A stretch of DNA of 64,000 nucleotides, from assembly GCF_900096995.1 (NCBI RefSeq), contig NZ_OANT01000004.1, positions 309,722-373,721 of the forward strand, in the 5' to 3' direction. This stretch comes from Acinetobacter puyangensis. Its GTDB lineage: Bacteria > Pseudomonadota > Gammaproteobacteria > Pseudomonadales > Moraxellaceae. Of the stretch, positions 50,473 to 59,994 are shown piece after piece. A program made the translations under genes and the position numbers. The notes under the pieces are model-generated. The model was not told where the DNA came from, made no database searches, and saw only the letters and a list, made by a program, of their open reading frames with translations. Positions within the stretch are counted from its first letter, which is position 1, and each line of letters starts with the position of its first letter.

Positions 50473-51945
50473 ATGGTAGAAATCGAACTAAAATTTCAAC
50501 TTCCTGAAAAGCAAAAAAAAGCTGTTGAACGGGCATTTAAAAAAGTAAAGGCACGGCAGATTCAACTGCATGCGAAATATTATGATACGCCGGATCGCAT
50601 ATTATCCCAACATGGCGTGGCGATACGTTTGCGCCTGGAGGGTGAAAACTGGATACAGACGCTAAAAGCTGCGGGAGAAAGTCATTTACACCGCATAGAA
50701 GAAGAAATATTTTTAGGTAAATGTGAACAGCCACCGGATTTAAATCTGGATTTATATCAGCATAATCGAAGCGTACAAACTTTATTGACCGAGATTCTGG
50801 GTGATCAGAAGGATCAACTTGCACTCCAGTTTGAAACCATTGTCCAGCGGACTTTTCATGTTTTTGAGGTGCATGGTAGCCTGATTGAAGCGTGTCTTGA
50901 TGATGGTGAAATTCGTAGTTCGCAAACACATCAGAAAATTTGTGAAGTTGAGTTTGAACTCAAAAGTGGTGATGCGGCTACCTTGATTGACTTTAGCCAA
51001 AGTTGGGTAGAGCAATATCAGCTATGGCTTGATGTCAGAAGTAAAGCCGAGCGGGGAAGCCTTTTGGCAGCAGGTAAAACGGTTTCTCCTGCGACACATG
51101 CAAAATCTTTTGTACTGGATAAGCAGCTCTCAGCAGAAAATGCATTACAAAAGATGGTGATTAATTGTCTTAATCATTTATTGCCAAATCTTGCGGCAAT
51201 TGCCGATGACATCGCCGAACCTGAACATATTCATCAGGCACGTGTTGCCTTGCGTCGTTTACGTAGTCTTTTGAAAAACTTTGGTAAATGGTCTGCACAT
51301 GTCAATCCGGAATGGGAAGCTGAACTTGCGGCCTTATTCAGACAATTGGGTACAACCCGTGATCTGGATGTCATTACACTGGAAATTTTACCGAGAATCC
51401 AGCAGCAGACCGATGCACCTGTATTGCAAATTGATGCAGAAACACAGGCAACCGAAGATTCTAGTGCTTTATTCCGTCAGCCATCGACCGTAAAACTATT
51501 ATTAAAATTACTGGAATTTTCCTATCGTCAACCTGGACAAAGCAAACAAAAGAATGTGTCGTTAAAACGACGGGTAAGTAAAAGATTAGATCATTTACAT
51601 CATCAATTATTTCATGATGCAAAGCACTTTGCGGATATGGATGCCGAGGCACGTCACCGTACGCGGAAACGGGTAAAAAAATTAAGATACATTATTGAAT
51701 TTATTGCGAAGATTTATCCGCAAAAACAAGTTGAGAAATATCTAAAATATTTGCAGAAAGTGCAAAATCATTTGGGCAAATATAATGATTTAATCATTGC
51801 GGAGCAGTATTTTAGTCAGCAAGTTCAACAAAACCCGGATTTTAATTTTGCATTGGCATGGGTAGGCACCGAACAGAAAAGTTTGCTGGTTAAAGTAGAA
51901 AAAAATCTGCTTAAATTTAGTCAGCTCAAAGGATTCTGGGCGTAA
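50473..51945 (+). CDS. CYTH-CHAD protein, putative inorganic triphosphatase
   Basis: A 490-residue two-domain protein. The N-terminal CYTH domain (about 1-200) has the E-x-E-x-K motif in MVEIELKFQL, YYDTPDRILSQHGVAIRLRLEG and EVEFELKSGDAATL, the acidic and basic pairs of a triphosphate tunnel. The C-terminal CHAD domain (about 230-490) is helical and His/Arg/Lys-rich (IHQARVALRRLRSLLKNF; RHRTRKRVKKLRYIIEF), able to bind polyphosphate. It resembles E. coli YgiF. ATG 50473 is chosen over ATG 50467 because AGGA is eight bases before it. Confidence 0.88.
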   Translation: MVEIELKFQLPEKQKKAVERAFKKVKARQIQLHAKYYDTPDRILSQHGVAIRLRLEGENWIQTLKAAGESHLHRIEEEIFLGKCEQPPDLNLDLYQHNRSVQTLLTEILGDQKDQLALQFETIVQRTFHVFEVHGSLIEACLDDGEIRSSQTHQKICEVEFELKSGDAATLIDFSQSWVEQYQLWLDVRSKAERGSLLAAGKTVSPATHAKSFVLDKQLSAENALQKMVINCLNHLLPNLAAIADDIAEPEHIHQARVALRRLRSLLKNFGKWSAHVNPEWEAELAALFRQLGTTRDLDVITLEILPRIQQQTDAPVLQIDAETQATEDSSALFRQPSTVKLLLKLLEFSYRQPGQSKQKNVSLKRRVSKRLDHLHHQLFHDAKHFADMDAEARHRTRKRVKKLRYIIEFIAKIYPQKQVEKYLKYLQKVQNHLGKYNDLIIAEQYFSQQVQQNPDFNFALAWVGTEQKSLLVKVEKNLLKFSQLKGFWA

Positions 51946-52046
51946 TCCAAAGCAATGGTGGGGAAAGTTGTGGGCAAGGTGAATATTGATTCGGAGCAAA
52001 GTGTATAGCGGTTATAAAGTGTCATCACCTAAGATTTAAATAACCA

Positions 52047-52342
52047 AACGTCAGTTCGGGATAAAAGTATTTGTTTTGTATAAATAAAATTAATTTCAAT
52101 GAAAGAATCACGACGGGGTCTTACAAAGTTAGGCATATTTTAGGATTAACCTTCGGTTCGACCTACTTTTCTTTCGGGAAAAGTAGGCAAAACCATTTGT
52201 CCGCTGCGGACTCGGTCAAATACCGCTAAAAAACAAATTAATTGAAAAACATTATTTTGCAGATAATTTGCTGACCTCGAACAAGCAGCGGACGCTGCTA
52301 CAAAACCAATTTCTTCTACTCACCTTATCCCGAATTCACGTT
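52047..52342. repeat. 296-bp MITE-like element with terminal inverted repeats
   Basis: The ends are 18-base inverted repeats with two mismatches: AACGTCAGTTCGGGATAA at 52047-52064 and the complement of AACGTGAATTCGGGATAA at 52325-52342. Inside are CCTACTTTTC/GAAAAGTAGG (52162-52171 with 52178-52187, perfect) and AGCAGCG/CGCTGCT (52284-52290 with 52293-52299). No open frame encodes a plausible protein. It is the main content of the gap between the CYTH-CHAD gene and rluB and looks like a non-autonomous mobile element. Confidence 0.68.
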
Positions 52343-52365
52343 AGCCAAAAAGATTGTTTTAATGT

Positions 52366-52396
52366 GCTGAATATGTAAGCATTGTCCATATTCAGC
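52366..52396 (-). terminator. hairpin downstream of rluB
   Basis: GCTGAATATG and CATATTCAGC form a perfect 10-bp stem around an 11-base loop, 16 bases after the rluB stop. The following minus-strand sequence is A/T-rich but has no immediate T-run, so termination is likely but not certain. Confidence 0.5.
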
Positions 52397-52411
52397 AGGT
52401 GATGTTAACAA

Positions 52412-53371
52412 TTATTTATCATTAAATTTCTTAAAACCTTTATTGGCATAATCCAGCGGTTTTTTTGCGCTATGAAAAGGTGCCTTTCGTGCTGGTTGAG
52501 CATTTTGTTCGACATCATTTTCACTATCTCGGCGTTGTTGGCGTAGATATCCACCACGACGAGCTGGCATAGGTTTTTCAATCATTTTCTCATTACGGCG
52601 TTTTGCCATACCGTAAAGACCTGTACCTTGACGTGGCTTAAGCTCTACCAGCTTGGTCAGGTTATCGATGTCGTGTTTATCCAGTTCTATCCAGCGACCG
52701 GTACGTAATTCACGAGGTAAAATCACTGAACCATAACGGGTACGCAGCAGACGGCTAACTTTTAAACCTTGCGATTCAAACAAACGACGAACTTCGCGGT
52801 TACGGCCTTCTTTGACGACCACTTGGTACCAGCGGTTAATGCCGTCACCACCTAAATCGGTGAAGGATTCAAATTTTGCCGGACCATCATCGAGCTCTAC
52901 ACCAGCCAGTAAGGTCTGACGAATTTGTGGGGTGACTTCACCCATGACACGAACAGCGTATTCCCGTTCAATTTCATTCGATGGATGCATCAAGCGGTTT
53001 GCCAGTTCACCATCATTGGTAAATAACAATAATCCGGTACTGTTAATGTCCAGACGACCCACCATGACCCAGCGATCATTGGCAATTTGGGGTAAATGTT
53101 CAAATACAGTCGGGCGATTTTCCGGATCGTTACGAGAACAGATTTCACCTTCGGGTTTATAGTAAATCAGCACACGGCGGCGGATTTCATCTTCGATTTG
53201 ATAACTGATTTTTCGGCCATCAATGCGCAGTTCATCCCCAGGTTCGATGCGTTCGCCGACTTGTGCAACACGACCATTGATACTGACTCGGCCAGCAGCA
53301 ATTACCTCTTCCATATAACGTCTAGAACCTAAACCGACTCTAGCCAGTACCTTCTGTAATTTTTCACTCAT
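52412..53371 (-). CDS. rluB: 23S rRNA pseudouridine synthase B
   Basis: A 319-residue protein. An S4 domain (MSEKLQKVLARVGLGSRRYMEEVIAAGRVSING) precedes the RsuA/RluB/E/F catalytic domain, with the nucleophilic Asp in VGRLDINSTGLLLFTNDG and EGRNREVRRLFESQGLKVSRLLRTRYG. A basic Arg/Lys tail of about 70 residues is typical of RluB rather than RluE. It makes pseudouridine near position 2605 of 23S rRNA. It lies downstream of scpAB on the minus strand, a common arrangement. Confidence 0.93.
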   Translation of the reverse strand: MSEKLQKVLARVGLGSRRYMEEVIAAGRVSINGRVAQVGERIEPGDELRIDGRKISYQIEDEIRRRVLIYYKPEGEICSRNDPENRPTVFEHLPQIANDRWVMVGRLDINSTGLLLFTNDGELANRLMHPSNEIEREYAVRVMGEVTPQIRQTLLAGVELDDGPAKFESFTDLGGDGINRWYQVVVKEGRNREVRRLFESQGLKVSRLLRTRYGSVILPRELRTGRWIELDKHDIDNLTKLVELKPRQGTGLYGMAKRRNEKMIEKPMPARRGGYLRQQRRDSENDVEQNAQPARKAPFHSAKKPLDYANKGFKKFNDK

Positions 53372-53411
53372 AACTGCACAACCTTAAAATAAAATATACA
53401 AAATCATTTGC

Positions 53412-54008
53412 TTAAGAACATCGCGAAAAACTTTCTAGCTGTGTCAAAGCGTCCTGTTGATCTTGGATAACTGGGAGATCATTTAATGATGCCAAACCAA
53501 AGGCATTTAAAAAAATAGGGGTGGTAACTAATAAAGCCGGGCGTCCAGGTGCATCCCGAAAACCCGACTCTTTAATCCAATTCCATTCGAATAGTGTCCT
53601 TAACACCATACTATTATTACTTACACCACGAATTTGTTCGATATCGGCACGGGTTACTGGCTGGTGATAAGCAATCACTGCAAGCACTTCCAATAAACTT
53701 GGCGACAATTTGATGGGACGTTCCGGCCAAGCTTCATGAATCACATGGCGATATTTGGCACGTACCTGAAATTTAACGCCCTGTACAGTTTCAATCAGTT
53801 CAACCGAACGACCATGTTGTAAAATCGACAATTGCTGTAAAAGTTGACGAATTTGCTGGGTGGAAAATTGTCCGCCAAGTGCCTGCTTGAGCCTTGCGGT
53901 TGAAACAGGGGCATCACTGGCAAAAATAATCGCCTCAATCTGCATTAATGCTTCATGATGCAGATCATCCAGAGAGGCTGTATTTTCAGGAAAAGTTTGA
54001 TTAGGCAT
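53412..54008 (-). CDS. scpB: segregation and condensation protein B
   Basis: A 198-residue winged-helix protein. LHHEALMQIEAIIFASDAPVSTARLKQALG and LSPSLLEVLAVIAYHQPVTRADIEQIRGVSNNSMVLRTLFEWNWIKESGFRDAPGRPALLVTT are ScpB hallmarks. With ScpA it bridges the SMC heads for chromosome condensation and segregation. AAGGAAAG stands before ATG 54008; the open frame extends 19 codons more into scpA. Its start overlaps the scpA stop by eight bases. Confidence 0.93.
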   Translation of the reverse strand: MPNQTFPENTASLDDLHHEALMQIEAIIFASDAPVSTARLKQALGGQFSTQQIRQLLQQLSILQHGRSVELIETVQGVKFQVRAKYRHVIHEAWPERPIKLSPSLLEVLAVIAYHQPVTRADIEQIRGVSNNSMVLRTLFEWNWIKESGFRDAPGRPALLVTTPIFLNAFGLASLNDLPVIQDQQDALTQLESFSRCS

Positions 54009-54798
54009 AATGCTTTCCTTGAATACTGAGTGGACGGATATGCCCATCTTCAACAATCTGTACAAATTGCTGCTTTACCAGTTCAAGAATGGCCATAAAT
54101 GTCACCACCATTCCCATGCGGCCTTGAGCAGGCTTGAGCAATTCGTCAAAACTTAGAATACCGCCTTCGGCAACGCGGTCACAAATGTACTGAATACGTT
54201 CTTCCAGCAAGACAGGTTCCTGTTCGATACTATGGATATAGGGTTCGGGGCGCTGAAAAACGCATAGCAGGGCATCGGTCAGGCTTTGCGCATCATAGCC
54301 TTCATAGACAATCCCTCGCTCCCCTAAACTGACTTTTGCATCAAATACATCACGTTCCAGAATATTCAACTGGCTAAGACGTTCGGCAGCTTGTTTGATT
54401 CTTAAATATTGTTCTAGTCGATCAATCAGTTGTTTTTTCGGATCATCTTCAAAGTTCGGTGCACTTTCCGGTTTTGGCAGTAGTAACCGCGATTTTAGAT
54501 CGGCAAGCAGGGCAGCCATTACCATATAATCCGCAGTTAATTCGATGTTATCCGATTTCATTCTGTCCATATAGAATATATATTGCTGTGCAATGGGCGC
54601 AATATCCAGATGTTTGAGATCAAATCCGTTCTTTTGCACCAGATACAGCAAAAAATCCAGTGGCCCTTCAAATTGCTCCAGTAGGATTGCGAAAGCTTCT
54701 GGCGGAATATACAGATCCTCAGGAATATCCTGATAATATTCATCCAAAACACGGATAGAAAGCTGTTGTTCTATATTGGGATAAAGCTCTGTGCTCAT
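54001..54798 (-). CDS. scpA: segregation and condensation protein A
   Basis: A 265-residue kleisin. LLEQFEGPLDFLLYLVQKNGFDLKHLDIAPIAQQYIFYMDRM is the ScpA N-terminal signature, and MVMAALLADLKSRLLLPKPE follows. The C-terminal winged helix (GRMGMVVTFMAILELVKQQFVQIVEDGHIRPLSI) contacts the SMC head. It is translationally coupled to scpB. It is first in the scpA-scpB-rluB run, transcribed from the gap that also holds the second 267-bp structured repeat. Confidence 0.93.
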   Translation of the reverse strand: MSTELYPNIEQQLSIRVLDEYYQDIPEDLYIPPEAFAILLEQFEGPLDFLLYLVQKNGFDLKHLDIAPIAQQYIFYMDRMKSDNIELTADYMVMAALLADLKSRLLLPKPESAPNFEDDPKKQLIDRLEQYLRIKQAAERLSQLNILERDVFDAKVSLGERGIVYEGYDAQSLTDALLCVFQRPEPYIHSIEQEPVLLEERIQYICDRVAEGGILSFDELLKPAQGRMGMVVTFMAILELVKQQFVQIVEDGHIRPLSIQGKHYA

Positions 54799-54948
54799 TT
54801 CGATTATTTAGCCACGCGAATTTTCAAAAGCATGTTTTAGTATTGACCCAATAGACAAGCATATCAGGAGATTCGGCAAATTGTAGCCGATTTAATACAG
54901 TAAATAAATCATTAGATTTAAATCTAATGCGTTTTATTTGTAGATTAG

Positions 54949-55215
54949 GGTCTGTTAACACTTCATAAATGAATTGCGTTGTAGGTTAAAATTTTTTTAG
55001 ACTAGGCATGAAATGAAGATAATGGTGGTTCCATTAGCAAATTTCATAACGAAGTATGGAGGAATTTTAACCACAACCCTTCGGGACAGGATCGTTTTTT
55101 GCCGCTACGTCGTTATGAATAGTTCATTTAGAATGACTAAATCTCACTATTCATGCCTAGTATTGTCTAAAAAACGGTCACTGTCGCAATCGTAGACGAA
55201 ATGTTAACAGACCCT
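54949..55215. repeat. 267-bp structured MITE-like element, copy 2
   Basis: Same terminal repeats as the copy at 22400: GGGTCTGTTAACA (54949-54961) and TGTTAACAGACCC (55203-55215). TA flanks the left end and TC the right, so one target-duplication base has changed. Folds: H1 ATGAAAT/ATTTCAT (55009-55015 with 55042-55048), H2 ACAGGATCGTTTTTT/AAAAAACGGTCACTGT (55087-55101 with 55170-55185) and H3 ATGAATAGT/ACTATTCAT (55116-55124 with 55147-55155). Compared with copy 1, H1 has four paired base changes and H2 has two paired changes plus one wobble; H3 is unchanged. A 60-codon frame inside is not a gene. Confidence 0.88.
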
Positions 55216-55638
55216 CAATTAATCCAAGTATTTCACTCGGAATTTTGGCATAATGGTCAACTTATACAGACCAAGGTCGTATTGTAACTGGTTTTTATCG
55301 CCACCTAAAAACATGAAGCAATGATCCATGCAATATTTTTATCTCCTAGTCCATTGACGTTAGTATTTGTATTGGATGTTTATTTGCAATGTGCTGCTGT
55401 ATATACGGCATTTTTGATGTTGGCATGGAGTTGTTTTGTGTGATTTGCAATAAAATTTTATGACTAAGCTGTTTTTATCTACGTAATTTTATCGTGTTTT
55501 TGTTCAAACATTTGTAAATTTTGAATATTTTACCAGAAATGTTAGGCGCATTAATTTCGTTTTTGTGATTTGACTGTTTGAAATGCAATGGGCGTGAGCC
55601 AAATTGTCCAGTATCAAATCAAAAATCATTTTAAGGTA
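55216..55638 (+). promoter_or_regulatory. repeat-mqo spacer (about 420 bases without a gene)
   Basis: A/T-rich sequence with no credible gene. It must hold the mqo promoter, but no -35/-10 pair stands out by eye; TTGACTG at 55569 and several TTTGTG/TGTGA-like stretches are seen. Confidence 0.35.
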
Positions 55639-57282
55639 ATGATGATGAAAAAATTCTTAAAATATTTAGCAATCATACTGTTGATTTTGCTAATCATCGG
55701 GCTAATTTTTTTATTTAGACCGATTACATCCAAACAGGTAAAAACTTCTAGTGAAGAACCTGTGGTGGATGTGGTGTTGATCGGCGGTGGCATCATGAGT
55801 GCCACGCTGGGTACATACTTTAATGAACTTGAGCCAGATTGGCAGATTCAGATGTATGAACGTCTGGATAAAGTTGGGCAAGAAAGCTCAAATGGTTTTA
55901 ATAATGCCGGAACAGGACATTCAGGCTTTATGGAAATGAATTATACCGCTGAAAAAGACGGTAAAATGGATATTTCCAAAGCCGAGAATGTGGCTTCACA
56001 ATTTGAAGTGGCAAAACAGTTCTGGTCTTACCAAGTGAAAAATGGCGTACTTGCGGAACCTAAAACATTTATCAATCCTGTAGATCATATTGCGTTTGTC
56101 TGGGGAGATAATGTTAACTTTCTGGAAAAACGTCATGCTGCCATGATTAAAAGTCCATTATTTCAAGGCATGGAGATCACAGAAGATCCAAACGTGATTA
56201 AGCAATGGGCGCCTTTGGTGATGAATGGTCGCAAGGCCTCAGAAAAAGTTGCTGCAACACGTATGGATATTGGTTCTGACGTAAACTATGGTGCAATCAC
56301 GACACAGTTAGTCGATAATTTGCAAAAGCAATCCAAGTTTAAATTAAATGTATCGACAGAAGTGACTGGGATCAGTCCAAATGCAGATAAAACTTGGACC
56401 GTGCAATACAAGGATTTAAAAACAGGTAAAGCAGGGCATATCAAAACCCGTTTTGTCTTTATTGGTGCCGGCGGTGCCTCTGTGAAGTTATTACAGATGA
56501 CAGGACTGGAAGAAGCAAAACAATATGCCGGTTTCCCGGTGGGTGGCGAATTCCTGATCACGGATAATCCATTAATTACTGCTCAACATACAGCCAAAGT
56601 GTATGGTCGTGCCGAACTGGGTGCACCGCCCATGTCTGTGCCACATATTGATACCCGTTATATTGATGGTAAAAAATATGTGTTATTCGGACCATTTGCC
56701 ACTTATTCCAATAAGTTCCTGAAACAGGGTTCACAGTTTGATTTACTGGCATCTACCAATAGAAACAATGTGTTGCCAATGACAGCGGTGGGTATTGAAA
56801 ATCTGGATTTGGTAAAATATCTGATTAGTCAGGTTGCTATGTCAGATGAAGATCGCCTGAATGAGTTGCGTAAGTATTATCCTGAAGCGCAGGCAAAAGA
56901 CTGGCGTCCAAGTCAGGGTGGTCAACGTGTTCAGATCATTAAAAAAGAACCGGGTAAACCAGCAAAACTTGAATTTGGTACAGAAGTATTTGTGTCTAAT
57001 GATCGTGGTTTAACTGCGTTAATGGGCGCTTCACCGGGTGCATCAACTTCACCGTATATCATGCTCAACTTGCTTGAAAAAGCCTTCCCGGAAAAAACCA
57101 GTGGTGAGTGGAATGCAAAACTGCATGATATTATCCAGTCTTATCAGCAGGATTTAAGCAAAAATGCGGCATTGCTGGATCAGATCCGTCAGGATACCAG
57201 TAAAACGCTGGGTCTGAATTATGCACCAAGAACGGTAACAACTACATCAGCAGATCATACAGCTGTTGCGGAAGTGCAATAA
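55639..57282 (+). CDS. mqo: malate:quinone oxidoreductase
   Basis: A 547-residue FAD protein. Three in-frame ATGs at 55639, 55642 and 55645 follow AAGG; the longer frame to 55588 has no ribosome site. An N-terminal membrane helix ([21 protein letters not shown]) precedes [27 protein letters not shown] (FAD fold), [20 protein letters not shown] and [22 protein letters not shown], which are Mqo hallmarks. It oxidises malate to oxaloacetate and passes electrons to quinone, completing the TCA cycle next to citrate synthase. The helix would anchor this otherwise peripheral enzyme. Confidence 0.95.
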   Translation: MMMKKFLKYLAIILLILLIIGLIFLFRPITSKQVKTSSEEPVVDVVLIGGGIMSATLGTYFNELEPDWQIQMYERLDKVGQESSNGFNNAGTGHSGFMEMNYTAEKDGKMDISKAENVASQFEVAKQFWSYQVKNGVLAEPKTFINPVDHIAFVWGDNVNFLEKRHAAMIKSPLFQGMEITEDPNVIKQWAPLVMNGRKASEKVAATRMDIGSDVNYGAITTQLVDNLQKQSKFKLNVSTEVTGISPNADKTWTVQYKDLKTGKAGHIKTRFVFIGAGGASVKLLQMTGLEEAKQYAGFPVGGEFLITDNPLITAQHTAKVYGRAELGAPPMSVPHIDTRYIDGKKYVLFGPFATYSNKFLKQGSQFDLLASTNRNNVLPMTAVGIENLDLVKYLISQVAMSDEDRLNELRKYYPEAQAKDWRPSQGGQRVQIIKKEPGKPAKLEFGTEVFVSNDRGLTALMGASPGASTSPYIMLNLLEKAFPEKTSGEWNAKLHDIIQSYQQDLSKNAALLDQIRQDTSKTLGLNYAPRTVTTTSADHTAVAEVQ

Positions 57283-57331
57283 GCTTCTTGCTGTAGATGC
57301 ATAAAAAAGTATGCTAAACATACAGGATAAT

Positions 57332-57361
57332 AAATAGGCTGTTTCGACGGCCTATTTTTTT
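57332..57361 (+). terminator. intrinsic terminator after mqo
   Basis: AAATAGGC (57332-57339) and GCCTATTT (57350-57357) pair around a 10-base loop and run into a T-tract. Confidence 0.88.
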
Positions 57362-57424
57362 AGTAATTTACTCAGAAATCATTTTAGATGAGCAAATGAC
57401 AATAGCAATGGATCTATCGTCAGA

Positions 57425-57931
57425 ATGTTAAATCAACAAAATATGCATCATTTGGAAAGTTTGGATAGACATATGCTTACTGATCTATATCCCAAAATAG
57501 GCCGTTATCTGGTTTATCTTTTAATATTTTCTTTAGGAAGTTATGCACTCTTACAATCGATGTATATTCCAATTATCGGTGGCAAGGCCATCTTTTTTCT
57601 GGTGGTGCTTACATTGTTGATGCAAGTTTGGGCATCGATCAAACAGCACAAAAGCTATCAGGTTATTGCATTGTTATTAGGTATTATCGTGTTGATCTAT
57701 GCTTCATTGACGCATACTTTAAACCATGCGTTGATTTTGTTATGCAGTACAAGTTTACTTGCATTACTTATCTTGGACAAAATTAATCCAAAGCCTGTTA
57801 TTATTGCTGTGTTATTTATATTGGCCTTATTTTATATTCTGTTGATACAGCATCACTATTTGATGGAATTAAAACAACATTATCAGCAATTTGAGACAGG
57901 CGAAAGCTGGCAGCAAATGGGCGCTTTATAA
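57425..57931 (+). CDS. uncharacterised four-to-five helix membrane protein
   Basis: A 168-residue protein I do not recognise. After a soluble N-terminus (MLNQQNMHHLESLDRHMLTDLYPKIGR) it has hydrophobic helices near residues 28-46, 50-72, 80-96, 98-115 and 122-141 and a hydrophilic tail. No catalytic or transport motif is visible. It lies in the mqo-yciO gap on its own, convergent with the YciO-type gene 30 bases away. Confidence 0.6.
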   Translation: MLNQQNMHHLESLDRHMLTDLYPKIGRYLVYLLIFSLGSYALLQSMYIPIIGGKAIFFLVVLTLLMQVWASIKQHKSYQVIALLLGIIVLIYASLTHTLNHALILLCSTSLLALLILDKINPKPVIIAVLFILALFYILLIQHHYLMELKQHYQQFETGESWQQMGAL

Positions 57932-57960
57932 ATAAAGCCAAAATGCCTTTATTCAAGTCC

Positions 57961-58578
57961 CTATTCAAAGGCACTCACATCGCCCAAACCGCGTCGTACA
58001 ATAATCGGGTGATCCTGTGACAAATCGATAATACTAGTGGTTGCCAACATACCAATGCCACTATCAATAAAGACATCGATACGTTTTTCCAGTTGCATTT
58101 CAATTTCATAAGGATCGTCAAGCGGGTCTTCCTGACCTGGCAAAATCAATGTACTGGTAATTAAGGGTTCACCCAATTCTTTAAGTAAGGCCTGACAAAC
58201 CGGATTGCTTGGAATACGGATACCAATGGTTTTTCGTTTCGGATGCATTAAACGGCGAGGCACTTCACTGGTGGCGGGTAGAATAAAAGTGGTTAAGCTA
58301 GGTGTATTGGCCTTTAAAAGACGATACATGGCATTATCGACTTTGGCATACGTTGCAATATCGGATAAATCCTGACAAAGAATGGCATATTGATGTTTTT
58401 TGTCGAGTTGACGAATTTGTGCAATTCGCTCCATTGCCGCTTTATTTCCAATTTGACAGCCGATCGCATACGCAGCATCTGTTGGATATACGACCACATC
58501 ACCTGCTTGAATGCTTTCCACAGCCTGACTAATTAGACGTGGTTGTGGATTATCCGGATGAATTCGTAAATGTAACAT
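57961..58578 (-). CDS. YciO-type Sua5/YrdC family protein
   Basis: A 205-residue YrdC-fold protein. VYPTDAAYAIGCQIGNKAAMERIAQIRQLDKKHQYAILCQDLSDIATYA has the K-R/K-x-x-x-x nucleotide-binding signature in its YciO form, and KRKTIGIRIPSNPVCQALLKELGEPLITSTLILPGQ is the S-A/T-N equivalent. Relatives include TsaC, which makes threonylcarbamoyl-AMP for tRNA t6A, but YciO members have a distinct or uncertain role. It is transcribed with the EpmC-like gene upstream. Confidence 0.85.
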   Translation of the reverse strand: MLHLRIHPDNPQPRLISQAVESIQAGDVVVYPTDAAYAIGCQIGNKAAMERIAQIRQLDKKHQYAILCQDLSDIATYAKVDNAMYRLLKANTPSLTTFILPATSEVPRRLMHPKRKTIGIRIPSNPVCQALLKELGEPLITSTLILPGQEDPLDDPYEIEMQLEKRIDVFIDSGIGMLATTSIIDLSQDHPIIVRRGLGDVSAFE

Positions 58579-58637
58579 AATGGCTGGTCCTGTAAGTCTC
58601 GCTGTTTATATTATAACATTTTTTTGCTGTCTTGTTT

Positions 58638-59267
58638 TTAATCAAGTGCTTGCCGTGAAAACTCACTTTTATGTGGCATTTTCCCTGCTTTTATTTCATT
58701 ACAAAGATATTGGATCAGGGTTAGACCATCTTTGGGAATTGTCGCTGGTTCGGCTAGATAATACTGAACTTGGGCAAAGACTTGATCTTTGAACAGTGCA
58801 CCATTGCCCCCAGCACCGGTTAAATTATCCAAAGACACACGAAAAGGACGTAAGCAGGCCTGCGCAAATAACCATTCCAGTGCTTGTGGTTTAACTTCTA
58901 CCTGTTCAAAAAGACATTGTTGTTCTGCCGTTCTGCCATCGGGTGCGTACCAGTAACCGAGATCGGATAAGGTGCGTCGTTTTGCGCCAGCAATGCACCA
59001 GTGACTGATTTCGTGTAGGGCACTATTAAAAAAACCATGAGCGAACTGAATTCTGGCAGGGTGCTGATCCGTGGCTGGAAAATACTCGGGTTCGTGTTCG
59101 CCACGTACTAAAATCACATTGTAGTGGGAAAACCATTGATTAAAGTGTAAAATCAGCCAATCTACCTGTGCATGTTCGTCAATACATGTTGACCATGCAG
59201 TTTGTAGGGATACACTTCGAGGTGAAGACGTTGTTTGAAGACGATTTTGTGCTTGCAACGGACTCAT
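58638..59267 (-). CDS. EpmC-like elongation factor P hydroxylase
   Basis: A 209-residue protein. HEISHWCIAG at residues 85-94 (H-E-x-x-H iron site), RIQFAHGFFNSALHE, DLGYWYAPDGRTAEQQCLFEQVEVKPQALEWLF and RVSLDNLTGAG match the YfcM/EpmC family. EpmC hydroxylates the modified Lys of EF-P. The genes epmA and epmB, which act earlier, are not in the window, and their presence elsewhere is not known. The start at 59267 is the only clear ATG. Confidence 0.87.
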   Translation of the reverse strand: MSPLQAQNRLQTTSSPRSVSLQTAWSTCIDEHAQVDWLILHFNQWFSHYNVILVRGEHEPEYFPATDQHPARIQFAHGFFNSALHEISHWCIAGAKRRTLSDLGYWYAPDGRTAEQQCLFEQVEVKPQALEWLFAQACLRPFRVSLDNLTGAGGNGALFKDQVFAQVQYYLAEPATIPKDGLTLIQYLCNEIKAGKMPHKSEFSRQALD

Positions 59268-59366
59268 AAAAACTGATTTCTCTCAAACAATACAAAATTA
59301 AGCTGCGAAATTGTATCTTAATCTTTGACATTAGTTTGATGAATTTGTAGAATTGCCGCCTTAATT

Positions 59367-59927
59367 ATGTCAGCAAATACCTTTCCGGCACAGATTGAGC
59401 CGTTTAAATGGGCAGAGCAAGGCTTTTCGTGGTCAGGTCAACTACCACTGTCAAGTTTTACTCGTATTGCTCACGAAGCTGTTGGATCGATTGATAATCA
59501 ATGGGTTCAGGTCGACTGTAAGCTATCTATGGATGCTTATCATCGTATCGTATGGCTCACTGCACATTTGCAAGCCAGTGTAAATTTACAATGCCAGCGT
59601 TGTCTGGATGCCGTAGAAATACCTTTGCAATCAGATGTTCATGTGGCCATGTTGGATGATGAGTCTGAGATAGATCATTTGGATGAGGATGCTGATTTCA
59701 TCATCTTGGGTGAAGATCTAGGGACACAAAAAGGTGATTTTAAAACGCCTGCAACTGTGGACCTGATTTACATTCTGGAAGATGAATTGCTATTGTCGAT
59801 GCCAAATTCACCCAAGCATGATGCTTGTGAACATAAACATCGACCAGCAGTTCAAGCTGTGATAGATGAAAAACGGGATAATCCGTTTGAAATTTTAGCA
59901 GGTTTGAAGGGCAAACTTGGTTCATAA
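59367..59927 (+). CDS. yceD: YceD/DUF177 family 23S rRNA accumulation protein
   Basis: A 186-residue protein. VNLQCQRCLDAVEIPLQSDVHVAMLDDESE has the C-x-x-C pair of the family, and GDFKTPATVDLIYILEDELLLSMPNSPKHDACEH is the conserved C-terminal part. YceD is needed for normal 23S rRNA levels in E. coli and plants. It precedes rpmF by 67 bases, the usual pairing, and is probably in one transcript with it. Confidence 0.93.
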   Translation: MSANTFPAQIEPFKWAEQGFSWSGQLPLSSFTRIAHEAVGSIDNQWVQVDCKLSMDAYHRIVWLTAHLQASVNLQCQRCLDAVEIPLQSDVHVAMLDDESEIDHLDEDADFIILGEDLGTQKGDFKTPATVDLIYILEDELLLSMPNSPKHDACEHKHRPAVQAVIDEKRDNPFEILAGLKGKLGS

Positions 59928-59994
59928 TGTGTTATACTAGACCAAGATATTGATGTTCGATCCATTTTTTTTCGATCTTTGTAAGGAGCCTCTC

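Noticed and set aside
50288..50479. 63-codon frame between the secreted orphan and the CYTH-CHAD gene
   Set aside because: No good ribosome site or recognised pattern, and it runs into the start of the CYTH-CHAD gene.
55013..55195. 60-codon frame inside the second 267-bp repeat
   Set aside because: The same region in copy 1 does not keep a start-to-stop frame, and the differences follow base pairing rather than codon position.
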